Of a DNA stretch of 64,000 nt, positions 36,382 to 48,584 are shown one piece after another. Source of the stretch: Tetragonia tetragonoides (taxonomy: Eukaryota > Streptophyta > Magnoliopsida > Caryophyllales > Aizoaceae); the NCBI GenBank assembly GCA_038025085.1, contig CM076144.1, forward strand, positions 2,170,001 through 2,234,000, read 5' to 3'. The position numbers and the translations under genes are program-made. How positions within the stretch are numbered: the first letter of the stretch is position 1; every line of letters begins with the position of its first letter. Under the pieces are notes generated by a model. The model was given only the letters and a program-made list of their open reading frames with translations. It was not told the DNA's origin and made no database searches.

Positions 36382-37053
36382 TAGGGGTGCGCAGAAAATT
36401 CGAGTACCAGTATCGGAACCGAAATTGGTTTGGAACCGGTGGTTTCGGAACTGGAATCGGTCTAACCAATTTCAATTTCAATTCCCAAAAATAGGAACCG
36501 GTATCAACCAATTCCGATTCCTAACTTTTGGGAACCGGAACTGATTGGGTACCCAGTGAAAAAAATATAAGACTTTTTTCTTTGATAGAATAAAAAGATA
36601 GGTGATTTTCTAGTAAGATTAGTAGTTTAAAAAATTGTATTTGTAATTTTAATGTTTTAATGATTGTATTTGTAATATTAGTAATTAAATATTTGTATAC
36701 TATATTTAAATTTTGATTTACAATGTTAAGTATTTTGATCGTAGTATTTGATTTCATGTTTGCGGTATCTTCGAAAACTAATATTTATTAGTGTAATATA
36801 ATATTTGATGTTTTTTATTATTAAAATATATATTTATTTGATTTAAAAAATAATACAATTTGGATTTAATGTGGACTTGGGTACCCAGGAATCGGTGGGT
36901 ACCCGGTGGATCCAATTCCAATTCCTAAGATTTAGGAACCGGTGCAACCAATTCAAATTCCAATTCCAATTCCTAGGAATTAGAAACCGGTGGATCCAAT
37001 TTCAATTACGGGTAGTGCAAGAACCGGTGGGTACCCAGTTGCGCTCACCCCTA
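36382..37053. mobile_element. hAT-like non-autonomous element with GGAACCGG-type repeats
   Basis: It starts TAGGGGTGCGCA and ends TGCGCTCACCCCTA, imperfect inverted repeats. The flanks GGACTATG (36374-36381) and AGAGTATG (37054-37061) agree at six of eight bases, as expected of an aged 8-bp hAT duplication. Both end regions are filled with degenerate GGAACCGGT, GGTACCC and CCAATTCC words; the middle is AT-rich. No transposase. Confidence 0.65.
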
Positions 37054-38390
37054 AGAGTATGGGTGATGGAAGACCTTTTTACATTTTTTCTTTAAGATGT
37101 TAAGATTAGCTGGCTTAAATTCTGGAACGATGTTATTACTGAAATGAGTTGTTAATTGTCTTATAGGTATATACAAACTGCTCAAAAGGATTGAGAGCGT
37201 ATATGGCACAACTTGTAAGTAGCTTCTGCAAACTATTAAAAAATGTACGAATATTTGCATAGGTATAATACAAACTGCTAAAAAATGTACTTGCTGGAAA
37301 CAAAAATACGTCTTTCTGGTAAACTTACCTGTACGAATACACTTCAATAAGTTTTAAGTATTGTAAGCCATTTGCAGTGACAGTTCTTTCACATCTTCAC
37401 GCATTGTCAAAAGTTTCATCAGAATGTGTTTGGACTTGAAACAATCATTTAGTTTTCTTTAGGTTTAGTTTAGTCTGCTGGCTCTAATCAAGAATTTACG
37501 GCTACAACCATGCTACATATAAAAGACGGGACAAAGTTATGTAGTCTATTTCCTCCTAAAGTCTCATTTAACAAAAAAGGTCGTTGGATTGAAAAAGGTG
37601 ATTCTCAACTCACTACCTTACATTGAACCCTTCTGATAATAATAACCTTTCACTTTTCAAGCTAATGAGAAAGAAATTTCCTTTTTATTCTTCAACCTAA
37701 CGAGAAAGAAATTAGCTAGCATTTCCCCATGCAAAAGTATAAACTGACCTGTGACCTTAATCTTCGAGGGCAGTCATTATTCACTACAAGTTTACACTTA
37801 TTTGTTGACAGCTTAACAATTTTATTTCATTTGCTCACCATCGACCTACCTTATTACTCCTAAGTTGGATACATTACCAAGATTTGACCCTTTTCACAAT
37901 AAAATTTCTGAACATCAACCTTGTTGGTACTCTACCAAACAAGATAGACGTTGGGACACGTTCAAGTTTCAACACGTCAGGATTATTATTTCATACTCAT
38001 CTTCCAATATATACAATCTCATCTAATCCCAACAAAAGTTAATTTCTTGAAAAAAATTGTAATTGATGGGAGTTGTGTTTCCGAGCAAAGACATAGTGAA
38101 TGTGAGAAATTTTGAGCTTCCCGAAATGAAATCTTTCATGTTCTTATACGATGTGCCACTAACCTTTTAAATTAATAGTATAAACATAATAAAACATAAC
38201 AAAACCCAATTCAACCAAACTCATTCAATTTAAAACTATAGTGTTGGCTAATGATGAAATGAAAGTTAAAAGGTTTATATAAGACGATCACGGTGAAAGT
38301 TGGGATGTTGAGGTCGGAAGGACGCAAGTATTTTTTGCATCATTTTCTACTTGAAGAGTAACAAATTTCTTGTTTGCAATTCTATTACCA
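37054..38390. other. Gene-free DNA with an unclassified dispersed repeat
   Basis: From about 37285 to 37440 there is a sequence (CTGGAAACAAAAATACG, then CAGTGACAGTTCTTTCACAT) that recurs in inverted orientation at about 42290-42480. Its nature is unknown. Nothing else recognisable. Confidence 0.4.
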
Positions 38391-38394
38391 TTTT

Positions 38395-38915
38395 CTCAGA
38401 GACTTTATTTGCGACTCTTATGGTCACCGCAATGGCTGAGATTGTTAAGAAGAAACATTCGGGTTGGTCCATTGCCGCAGTTAAATCGGCTTTGGTGATT
38501 ACGGCTCGCCCATTGGTCATCAGAAAAGACGACGATATAGACGGTATTGATAATGGGATGATTAATATTAGGATAAACAGATTGATAGAAAATACCAAGA
38601 ATTTTTTATACACTAATCAACTTACCATTAACCAAATTGTTGAAAATACCGAAAATATTTTTTTTCACAAATTGTTCTGAATACGATCCTGGTAGTCAAT
38701 GAGATTTTCTCAGTCAATACATTTTGAGTGACCAAAGACGACGATATACATGGTATTGGTAATGGGATGGCTAATTTATCAGGTGCCATTAATCCAGGAT
38801 TAGTGTATGACTTCACAGTCGAAGATTACGTCAAATACCTAAGAGACATCAAAGCAAGTCAGTGCAACACTTTGCAAGAAAGTGAAAGAGTCCATTTCGG
38901 TGACCAAACTTAATC
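38395..38915 (+). pseudogene. Subtilisin-like protease (subtilase) fragment
   Basis: The first piece reads HSGWSIAAVKSALVITAR, matching the segment just after the catalytic Ser in plant subtilases, which usually reads like GWSPAAIKSALMTTAR. After stops and a shift, a second piece reads ANLSGAINPGLVYDFTVED and YVKYLRDIKASQC, the normal next segment. Between them a stretch of about 45 bases, with KDDDIDGIDNGM and KDDDIHGIGNGM as translations, occurs twice, so an internal duplication has occurred. The catalytic residues are not included. It is a dead fragment. Confidence 0.75.
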
Positions 38916-39238
38916 CTCTCACCTTCGCTGCTACTTAATCCTTGAACACTTCTTGCAACTTTTTTTAGACAGTTGACTTTCATTGGAACTAAACCATATT
39001 GCATATACAATGTCTAATTTGAAAATAAAAACTCTGACTTTTTGAAACTCAAAATGTTCCCAGAAATGCTGAAACTTACTTCATTTATATATAGCTAGAA
39101 TGACATAGGGAATAACCCTTCTAATATCACTATGTATTAGTCCTCAAAACTTGCGCCTCGAACAACGTGCTTGGAATGAGTCGTAGGGTACGTAAACAAT
39201 TTGTTGGGTTGAGTTGGGTTGGGATAAGTTATATTAGG

Positions 39239-40724
39239 TAGACCTGGCAGTCCTGACCCGAAGCCGATTATCCGACTCGATTGACCCGAAACCGTAACTG
39301 AATATACCCGAATAGTGGCAATCCGATTTAGAGGCTAGCTATGCTATATGGGGTGGAGTGTTGGCCGGTGAGGCAGGTGCATGTGCAGAAGATGCGGGTG
39401 ACCGAGATGAGAATGCTTCGATGGATGTACAACTCTACAAGAAGAGATAGAATTAGGAACGAAGTGTTGAGAGGCAAGGTGGGAGTGACCGATATTGACA
39501 ACAAGATGCGAGAAACAAGGCTTAGGTGACTTGGGCATGTGAGGAGGAGACATCGAGATGCACCGGTGAGAAGGTGTGAGAGAATTACACTTAGAGACTG
39601 TAAACGAAGAAGAGGACGCCCTAAGAAGACTTAGGGAGAGGTAATCAGGCAGGATTTGACCCTTCTAGATCTTACCGAGGACTTGGTCCTAGATAGGAAA
39701 TTATGGCGTAGCAGGATTCGTGTAGAGGATCCTCGTTAGATTATGGTTGTGCATTGGCTAGTACTAGAGGTTGATTCATTTTGTTTATAGCCTGTAGCGT
39801 CTCCTTCACTTTATGTTGTTCAATTAGTAATATCTTGTGTTAGTATGTTTACTGCTTTACTTCTCTTGCCCTTTTGATCATTCTTTATTGCTTTTTTAAA
39901 ATAAAAAAAAAAAAACCCTTTTTGAAAATATATTTAAAAAAAAAAGGTTTTTGTGGGTCTTTCGGAAACAATCTCTCTTCTAGGCGACTAGTTAGGGGTA
40001 AGACTGCGTACATCTAGACCTCCCCAGACCCCGCCCTAGGCGGGATACTTACTGGGTTGTTGTTGTTGTTGTTGTAGTGGCAATCCGATTTAGAACCGAT
40101 TATCCGAAATGATACGAACCGAAATCGAACCGAAACCGAAATGTTATCGACCCGACGATTCGTATCCGAATATGACCCGAATGGAATCGAAACCGAATCG
40201 TTCACAACTGAAACCGATTTGATCCGTACTAAACGCAACCGATTCAAACCGACCTAAACCGAACATGACCCGAAACCAAAATAAACCGAACCTGAAATTG
40301 GTTAAACGCTATTATTTAATGGAAATGATTATTTTTTACCTAAGAATTTAAAGATTATACACTAAACCTTATTTAGTGTTAACCCAATTTGGTGATTTGA
40401 ATGAAAATTTGAGAATGGAGGCTCAAAATATAGCCTGACCCGACAGTTCGGACCTGTATCTGAACCCGATCCGAAATGACATTAAGCGATTTTAACCCGA
40501 CCCAAAAGTAACCGAATTTTCAAACTAAAACCGACCCGATATTGACCCGACCCGTATGAACCGACCCGAGATGATCCGAAAAGACACAAATCCGAATAAA
40601 CCCGAACCCGAAGTACAATCCGAACCGAACCCGACCCATACCCGAGTATAAGTCGACCCAATTAGACCCAAACTTAAATTAACCCGACCCAAAACCGATT
40701 CGATTGACCCATTTACCAGGTCTA
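39239..40724. mobile_element. hAT-like element with ACCCGA repeats, split by an RTE LINE
   Basis: The ends TAGACCTGGCA and TACCAGGTCTA are inverted repeats, flanked by ATATTAGG (39231-39238) and ATATTAAG (40725-40732), a 7-of-8 match to an 8-bp duplication. The interior is a long degenerate array of CCGACCCGA and CCGAAACCGA words. A 743-bp LINE fragment at 39333-40075 interrupts it. Same family as 142-442. Confidence 0.72.
39333..40075 (+). mobile_element. 5'-truncated RTE-type LINE with (TTG)n tail
   Basis: The sequence codes for the end of a LINE protein (LYGVECWPVRQVHVQKM, MRMLRWMY, RIRNEVLRGKVGV, LGHVRRRHRDAPVRRC, RRRGRPKKT), with two Trp codons turned into stops near 39530 and 39629. 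It ends in CCCCAGACCCCGCCCTAGG followed by TTG repeats. The duplication AGTGGCAATCCGATTTAGA at 39314-39332 and 40076-40094 proves target-primed insertion into the surrounding hAT-like element. Confidence 0.88.
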
Positions 40725-40739
40725 ATATTAAGTTAATTT

Positions 40740-41060
40740 ATCAACAATGCAAATCCTCAAGTGAAATCTATCCCAGAGCACAATCAAGTGTATTAAAACA
40801 ACTAAATTACTTGTGGGTTATTACCAAAATGTTTTATGTTATCTGACGACTTCGTCACACTAAATAGACGGAATATGCATCTACTCGAGATTTATCTTAG
40901 TTCTTCACTGTGACGCGCAATCTAAACGAACGAATAGATTTTTCTTGGGTGAACCCTCTAACAGTTCAGGAACACAACCAATTAAATCGAATCCGGGTGA
41001 GTATTCTCAAATTGTAGGATATAGACCTAGAATTATATATACCTTTCTTCTTTCATATAC
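40740..41060. repeat. Unclassified dispersed repeat, copy at 40.7-41.1 kb
   Basis: Words such as AAATAGACGGAATATGCAT, TGTGACGCGCAATCTAAACG and TTTTTCTTGGGTGAACC recur at 56168-56390 and 57727-57950, and the GAGTATTCTCAA part also at 60680. No terminal repeats or coding frame could be seen, so the type of element is open. Confidence 0.6.
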
Positions 41061-43008
41061 TGAAGAAGTAAATCGCCATCAATTTCAGTAATACATGCAG
41101 CCGGTAATTGGTACTTATTTCTCCACGTATTTGAACTTTTAATGATGATTATGCCCTTAGCCTTAGCTTTAAAGGCCTTTAATACACAATTTTTTCCTCT
41201 AAATTTAAATTTGTTTCAATGGTGTCCTCACTGTAAATAAAAGAAAAACACGTAAAAATGATTAAACAATGTAGAAAAAAACTTATTTTTACTTTTCTAC
41301 CAATTACAGTAACTAACATCCTATAAGTATGGCTAACAATTTAATTTGTATCGAGCACATACTAACCCGCACAATAACTCCATTAACCCAGTATGTATTA
41401 TCGTTCACCACACGCACCCTACAGGAATAAATTCATTTAATTGTAGTTGTATACCATGAGTAAATTTTAAATGTCATTAATTATTCAGTATATATATAAA
41501 TGTATATATTATATAACAACACAGAAGTGTGCTTTTGAATTTCACCGGTTGAGCATTCCTTTTGATCAATTTGATGATGATCAGATTGATGCCCACTTGA
41601 AAGACATTTTATCATATATATGAATAAAATTAAGCATTAGTTGACTAATAAATTGCTTTTGATTGATGTAATTCTCTCTGATATTCTACACACCTTGCAC
41701 AATCAGTAACTAGTATTTATAGTGCATGAGTGTCCGTGATTTCTCGACTCATTAGCTTAATTTCGTTGATCAAGCATCTAATACAGTTAGTTAGTTAGAT
41801 AAATGTTTTTGCTCATCATTTTGGTGAATGCTACCCGAATTAGTGAATTGGTAAACAAAATCGAATTGAACTTAAATATATAAATTGAACTAATAACATG
41901 TATCCTTTATCATTCGTCAAATTCTTTTAATATTGGTCTCATTTGAAAGATGTGTTGACAATTGACACATATAATGATATAAACTTATTGAAGTTATAAA
42001 TTCTATTTGAATTTTACTCTATTTTACTTTTTTTTATAAGAGTTTCTACATGACCAGAAAGGGGTTAACCAATCATAATTAGGGAGTTAAGAGGTTGTTA
42101 ATTTTAAGAAACACAAAATCTCATATGAGACGGCCTCAAGGTGAAGCGATTTATTTGTCAAAAAATAATAAAAGGGAGGAAAAAAATAGCACCTTAATTT
42201 TGACAATGGTGTAGACAATAAGAAATAGGCAAATTGCAAAAAGGAGATATTTTGTCGGGCGCTCATACACATTCTACCCTGAGTATCGTTACAATTGGGC
42301 GGTTATGACAACTTTTAATAATCTGCCGAGAGACAAGCAAGTTGGACGAAGATGTGAAAAGAACTGCCACTGGAAACGGTTTACAAGGCAAACTTCTTTA
42401 TTATGTGGTTCAGTCTACTGAAGTGCATTCATACAAGTAGTTTTATGAGAGAGGCGTACTTTTTGTTTCCAGCAGTTTTACATTTCTCATAAGATAAATC
42501 ACTTAGTTGATTTAGGGAGCAACCCTTGCCTGGTAGTTAGCTGTGTTAATCCTTTTGTGCGTGTTTGGAAATGGTTCAATTAGTCACTCATTTCCCTTAT
42601 TTCAGTAAGCACTAGTAAACAAGGCACATGCGTTGCACTTGTACAAATTATGTTATTTGACACAATATGTGCAAGATAAACATTTGTATAATAATAGGAT
42701 CTATTCACATTACACAACAACTATAAACAAAACATTGAAGAATACACTGCAAAAGCAATTTCTTTACAGTTTACACCTATATCATCATGAAGAGAACCAC
42801 TTTGCTTTCATGGTATTGAACAGAATATGGACATCCATCCTCCTATAAGTTACAATTACAACCAGCTCCTTGGAACAAGAGAAAACCATGCGTAAACCTC
42901 CCATCGAGGTTGTGAATCAGACCATCGAGTTCAACACCAGTGTTTCAGCAAACTTACTGTCTGCATCTTCTGCGTTGTATTGGAGTGCGATAAAAGGTTT
43001 CTTATGGC
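41061..43008. other. AT-rich region without recognisable genes
   Basis: I see only short frames without similarity. About 42290-42480 is the inverted partner of the repeat at 37285-37440. The remainder looks like old intergenic DNA. Confidence 0.4.
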
Positions 43009-44181
43009 TCTATTTGGCAATTGACTGGTGTCATTAGCTGTTGGCTGGTGGCTGGTTGTCGATGGCTAGTATTGTTAGCTGATTTGACCGGCAAGTAATA
43101 TTGGATGTTTGAAAAGAGATGTTTGGTAACATTGGCTGATAATATTAGTTTTTTTTTTTTTTTTGAAAAGGCAAGACAACCGACAATATTAGGTCATGAG
43201 TACAATGACTCGAAGAACAGTAACAGTACAATAATTTAACAAACAGCCAATCCAAAACACGCAACTTCAAATTCAACTTCAAGTTCTTCAATGTTGTTGA
43301 CGCAAATTTTGCCCCACCAAATAAATTATTGATGATGAGTAACACAAGTGATGAAAGTGAAGAAGCAAGCCACCAACGACATCACCATCGGCGACGATAC
43401 CACAAGCAGCAACACCACCACTTACCACCTCACACCAACAACAACCGACTTGGAAACAAAGAAGGCAACGACAGGAAGAACAGTTCTACAAATGTGAAGC
43501 AAAACAAAGTCCATCCAGATCGAGAATAATCTCGATTAGACCAACCTTAAAACTCGAAATCGATCTCTTCTTTCTGGTTTGTTAGGCAAATTAGGCGATT
43601 GAGCCTTACAAAAACATTTCTAAATAGCGGCTGTGCCAACAAGAAAATTTTTTAGGGTTTATTTTTCCTCTTTTGGGGGAGGCGGCTGAGCCAAGAGGAG
43701 TGATTTTAGGATAAACCAGGCGGCCATGGTCGCCGGAACTGATCAGAGACAAAGGAGAGGGCTGAGAGAAGAAAATAGAGGAAATTTGGCTTGAGGCAGC
43801 AGAGACTTAGTGATGGATGCTGAGATATTTTCTAGGGTTTTTTAGAGTGAGAAGCTCAGAGCATCTCTCTCTAGAAACCCGCGGGTAACATTAACTAGTT
43901 ATATGTAAAATGACATATAAGGACATTCATATGATTGGGGAATTTGATGGCATAGAAGTAAATAATTGCAAGTAATGGACTATTATGTCATTGGACTACA
44001 TTAATGCCACCAGCCAATATCCATAAGCCAACCCCCTTGGTTTTTCAAAAGTTGGCTTGTGGGAACCCAAAAGCCAATCTCACAAGCTAACATCCAAACA
44101 TCAATATTGGATGGTGGACTGGTCAACCATCCAATTTTGCCAAAAGCCACCCCACAAGCTAACACCCAAACACCCCCTATG
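43009..44181. mobile_element. Probable TIR element(s) with GGCTNNTTTGG-type ends
   Basis: The left side holds CTATTTGGCAATTGACTGG and GTTGGCTGGTGGCTGG; the right side ends CCCAAACACCCCCTAT and has many CAAGCCAAC/CCAGCCAA words, an inverted arrangement typical of hAT MITEs. The interior holds an A/C-rich stretch (43330-43530) and an AGGGTTTA- and GGCGGCTGAGCC-containing stretch that may be captured. Ends are approximate and no target duplication was established. Confidence 0.4.
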
Positions 44182-44230
44182 TTTTTGTATACTAATCAGC
44201 TTGATCAGGAAAACTGGAGAACTTCCTATT

Positions 44231-44480
44231 AATTTCATTTCGCCAGTCAGATTATTAGCAATCAAGTAGTCATTGAGTAAAATAGTGTACCAAAAACAGC
44301 CATATACACATTTTTAGGAACCACCAAACTCTTTCCCTGAATTTCAGGGGTTTTCTCAATTTCAAACCATAACTCATCATTTAAAGGCAAATTCCTTGAA
44401 ATGGGCAATATCAAATCAGCATAATCACCATACCCAGATGCTAAATTCCCTAACTTTGGCTGAAAAACATGATCTTGATC
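44231..44480 (-). pseudogene. PNGase A-like (peptide-N-glycosidase A) fragment
   Basis: On the minus strand a continuous frame reads GNLASGYGDYADLILPIS, RNLPLNDELWFEIEKTP and GKSLVVPKNVYMAVF, matching the middle of plant peptide-N4-asparagine amidase A, which removes N-glycans in the secretory pathway. After that the expected VYVSFHENDEFWY-type segment is missing and the frame shifts to NDYLIANNLTG before a MITE-like end. It is a short broken piece with no start or end of a gene. Confidence 0.72.
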
Positions 44481-44928
44481 AAATTAGCAGCCTGCCACTT
44501 CATACTTATTTCTGGGAAAATACATTCACAGCTAAAGTATTGCTAACATATCCTCATGAACTTTAAACTGTGAGATTAAAAAAAAAAAAATCAGAGAAAA
44601 GGGTTGAAACTTTTAAATTTGTTGAGTAAATTCTTTTTGATAATTAATCCATACAGTCATTGCTCTGAATTTCATTGAGGCACAGGCAAAATTTATTACT
44701 CTGAAATGTGACTATTATTTTGCGGAATTAAAATATTATAAGCATAAAAAGTACCATTTGGATTAGAAATTCTCGTAGGCCTCCTTCACTTGGAAGTTTA
44801 AACCTGCCCAACAGTAACAACATCACCATCACCATCTCTTCACATTCCCATAACTTGCAAAATATTTTCCAGTTAAGAGTAAACTTCTAATATTAAGCAG
44901 GCAGCAGGAATGCGGCACTTCAACTTAC

Positions 44929-45419
44929 CACTGTGCTGACAAGGACAATAGATATAGTGCTCGTAATCATTATTGCATTCCCTCTTAGTTGAGTGTGCCC
45001 TGACCTCGTAAACTGCATAAGCAAATTGATAATCATAGGACGATCATATCAGATACTGGTTAACTTTCAATGACATGATATGACTAAGCATTTGATCATG
45101 CACATAGAAAGATACCATGAAACTGGGAAAGAATCCATTCATGTACCTGATTATAAGCAAGAGCCATCGAAACAGCACCTCTTATGAGACCCGCCCACCA
45201 TATTATCACCCTAAGAATAGATAATTTTCATATCACATATATGAACAGACCAACAAGAAGTTATCTGAATCAAGTTTAAAATGGGAAAATGCTTACCTGC
45301 TGCCTGAAGCTGACTTTTTCAGCTTGAGATTTCTTGAAGAAATTCATTAAGAAGGACAAGGGGAAAACAAAAGCCGCTCGTCCAGCAATATGGAACTCAC
45401 AGCAACAGATATTCCAGGA
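44929..45419 (-). pseudogene. NHX-type Na+/H+ antiporter fragment
   Basis: Three exon-like pieces (45297-45419, 45147-45210, 44929-45012) code for AVSSILL, then GRAAFVFPLSFLMNF; WWAGLIRGAVSMALAYNQ; and FTRSGHTQLRGNAIMITST. These are adjacent membrane segments of vacuolar/endosomal NHX exchangers. The GLVLV stretch expected before GRAAF is deleted with a frameshift, and the AG acceptor at 45211 adds one base to the next exon. No upstream or downstream NHX exons were found. A hydrophobic frame at 45746-45955 ending at a GT donor could have served as a substitute first exon, but this is speculative. Confidence 0.8.
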
Positions 45420-46199
45420 CTGCATACAACATCAAAAGCAAGAAAAAAGAACAAGTTATTTCTAGTATTCACTACAGATAATGAAAGGCAATGGATCCCC
45501 TGACACAATTAATAATTCCCCCAAATCCACAAGCGTCACCAACATCATGTTTACCCAGATGATAAACTCAAAGAATCTAGTAACCTCATTTAATCACCAA
45601 TTTTCATACAATTGACAGTCAATTTAACAACCAAACCTTTAAATAAGAGCAATATTGTAATTAATCACAATAATAAATTACTCCACATGCAATGAAAAAA
45701 GCCCAGCAAATCAAATCAAATTAAATTGCTCAACAAACAAAATTGTCAAAATCGAAGAGATTTAGGGTTACCTTGCAAATTCATGGGCTTTGGCGCGGCT
45801 GTTGCTTCGCACAGGGAAGTGAGAAACTTGACATGCAGAAGGAAAAGGAAGATTGAGATAAACAGGAGTAGGAGTAGGAGTCTAGGAGACAGAGTAGTTT
45901 GATGGAGAGTGGGCTGAGCAATCACAAAGAGGAAGGAAGGAGAAAATAAGAACAAGAACTATGTAGAAGATCATGCAACTTGACACGCGTAACAAGCCCA
46001 AGCCAAACAAAACTAATCAAAGTAAAACTCGCTGTTTAGAATAGCGGCTTATTCCGCAAGGCCTATTGCCTCTTTTTATATAGGTAGTGAATGTGATGTT
46101 GTTCCAGCATCAGCATTAGCATCAGCATCAGCATGTTAACAAATTTCTTTTAAAGGCCTTCCATCTCCCATACTCTTATTGTAGCACTACAAGTAGTTT
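45420..46199. other. Spacer between the NHX fragment and duplication copy A
   Basis: It contains the minus-strand frame 45746-45955, rich in Leu and Phe, ending in a possible splice donor at 45770, and a short GCATCA repeat near 46105-46135. No confident gene. Confidence 0.35.
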
Positions 46200-46995
46200 T
46201 ACAATTCTGGTTAGTCCACTCACATACATGCTTACCCAAACACAATCTTCACAATTCGAAACTCTGGAAATTATCTCCTTTCCATGTTTTCTTCTTCGTC
46301 ACAGCTTCCCATCCAATAAGAAAAGAGAATGTTCTCCACCTCCATGCATGCGATTCAGGTTCTACCAAAATACTGAGTCACTCTTTACTAGTTCAGCTGA
46401 TTTCACTCCTTCCAAGTCTGGAAAACAATCACCATTCACACGGCAAAATTTCAAATATCAATTATGCACAAACATTCGAACATGACTATAAGAGAAAACA
46501 GCCTACCTAGTACCCGCTGGAGTTCCTCATCAGAAAGCCTAACATTAAACGCATTTTCCCATTCCTCAACCCATGGTAATCCCCTGAAAAGTGAATAGCC
46601 GTTTAGTGTTTGTACTAGAAATTATCAAGGTAATCAGAAGATGAGAAAAAGAAAAGTAAGTTCAGTACCAGTATACTTCGGCCTCTCTAAGAAGAGATTT
46701 GTAGGTGGAGCTTGCATGTTTAGCATCCTTTGGATCACCATGCAAGGAAATCTTGTACTGCACAAAAAGAAGGATGGTTTCTTTCCAGATGAATTACACA
46801 AGGAACATTTTACAAACAAAGGTTACTTTTGCCTACGAGGCTATGACCAATGAACCCAATTGGAAGACCATAGAAAAGTAGGCAACCTAGACAATAGGTA
46901 CTTCACCTTTTCAAAAACATGACATAGAAAACTGAAACCTAAAAACAAAAAACTAGTTTCAGTTTTAAATATTTTCAAAACTTAGAACAAAAATG

Positions 46996-46997
<2 letters not shown>

Positions 46998-47047
<50 letters not shown>
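46998..47047. repeat. (ATA)n microsatellite
   Basis: About 16 ATA units. The matching place in copy B (about 53312) has only a short A-rich stretch, so the array grew after the duplication or was lost in copy B. Confidence 0.9.
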
Positions 47048-47049
<2 letters not shown>

Positions 47050-47180
47050 GACAACCCAACCAAATAAGGGTTAACATCTAACTAGGAAGATTCCAGCTAA
47101 CTAGACAAATTCCCTAATAAAGCAACTACACCTTAATTATCTTTTGTTTTCACACACCACAGCAATAGACATTTTTTTAT

Positions 47181-48584
47181 GGGGAATTCCAATTGGTGCC
47201 CTTGTAGTTTTGGCTTGTCCAATTGGTGCCCAAAATACTTCTCTAAATCCAAAGCGTGCCCCTTTGCTTAATAAATGTCTGTTCTGTGACCTTATTTTTT
47301 GTTCTCCGTTAGACAATTTTTGCATTGTCAATTTTACCCTTACTAAACGACATTGACGATTAAGATGTTGGGTTTTTTCCATGAAATTGGAATTGCAAAC
47401 ACTAACCTAGTATAGCAGAGATCAGATCCAATTGTTTTGGGTCGAATTTTTTATATTTTGAATATTTTGATTTTGATTATTGTTTGATTTTGACGTAATA
47501 TATGTTGAGTTTGGGGGTAATTTGTTAGGAGAAGGGTTAGTGAGGATGGAGAAGATGAAGATGGATATGATGAGGGAGATTGAAAAGATGAGAATGGATA
47601 TGGAGATGAAGAGAAGTGAAATGATACTGGAATCTCAATCGAGTCAGAAATCCAAGCATGGATTGACCGTGAAAGTGTTGAATCTCTCGTTAAGGCGCTT
47701 CATGGGTTGGTCTTAGAATCGCCGGACTCGGATGATGAGACCGAGTTGACTCAGTTATTGACTCAGTTTCATGACCGAGTTGAATAAGGGTTTAATCGCG
47801 AGTTTGTCATTGGTCATTCACAAACTTTAACTGAAGAACATCACCCAGTTTGTTATTCTTGCCTCTAATATCTAATAAACCCCCCAAAACGATACTTCGA
47901 ATTTCTATTATCAGCCTTGTCAAATGTTAATCTCTACGCTAAAGGCTAAATGGATCAGATCATAAGATGTTTTTTTGGTCAGAAAGAGAACGATTGGGAA
48001 ACCTGTTAACAGAGAGAGACATCTGGGGAATCAAAATTAGCTTTCTCTAATCAATAGCGCTGAACTCAACTAATCAACTAAACTACACCTCCTTAATTCC
48101 GACGAGGATTTACCCAGAACAATTTTTACAAAAGGTTCGACACATTATTTACAATGCGAATTTCGAAATGGGGAATCGTTAGGTTTACAGGAGGGGGAGA
48201 AATTAATTAAGGAAATTGATGATTCCATTTCACAATTCGGTAAAATTGGGATCGATTTGAAACAAGATTTACTAAGTTTGGGACTATTTTGGAAATGGCG
48301 GATTGTGAGGTTTGTAGAAGGGGAAGAGAGAGAAAGAGAGAGAGAATACCTGGTGTTTCGTGGGATCATCCATGAGATGAGATTACAGCATTTTGCTCAA
48401 AAAAGAACCCCAACAACCCCAAACTACTTAATCATAGCCACGTCATCACTTTGTAACGGAAAAGAAAAAATAAGGAGACGGAATGGATATTTTAAATTTA
48501 AATGGGCACGGACCGGAATTCTTTCTGTGTTTGGGGCACCAGTTGAACAAGTCAATAGTAAAAGGGCACCAATTGGAATTCTCC
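47181..48584. mobile_element. MULE-like element carrying a gene fragment
   Basis: The ends GGGGAATTCCAATTGGTGCC and, as reverse complement, GGAGAATTCCAATTGGTGCC are inverted repeats, with further GGGCACCAATTGG repeats just inside. The exact 9-bp duplication TTTTTTTAT (47172-47180 and 48585-48593) is the Mutator signature. Copy B of the segmental duplication shows the unoccupied site near 53488-53500. No transposase; the interior holds a trihelix-like coding fragment and a leader-like stretch, so it may be a Pack-MULE. Confidence 0.85.
47537..47787 (+). pseudogene. Trihelix-factor-like C-terminal fragment inside the MULE
   Basis: The reading frame from 47480 gives EKMKMDMMREIEKMRMDM then EMKRSEMILESQ, a Met/Glu/Lys-rich coiled coil like the C-termini of some plant trihelix (ASIL-like) factors. 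Past about 47640 the sense continues in another frame (VESLVKALHGLVLESPDSDD, then a stop after FHDRVE). Assignment to trihelix rests on the coiled-coil pattern only and is tentative. Confidence 0.4.

Noticed and set aside
43329..43529. His-rich 66-residue frame
   Set aside because: Low-complexity, inside a probable TIR element, no start context or similarity.
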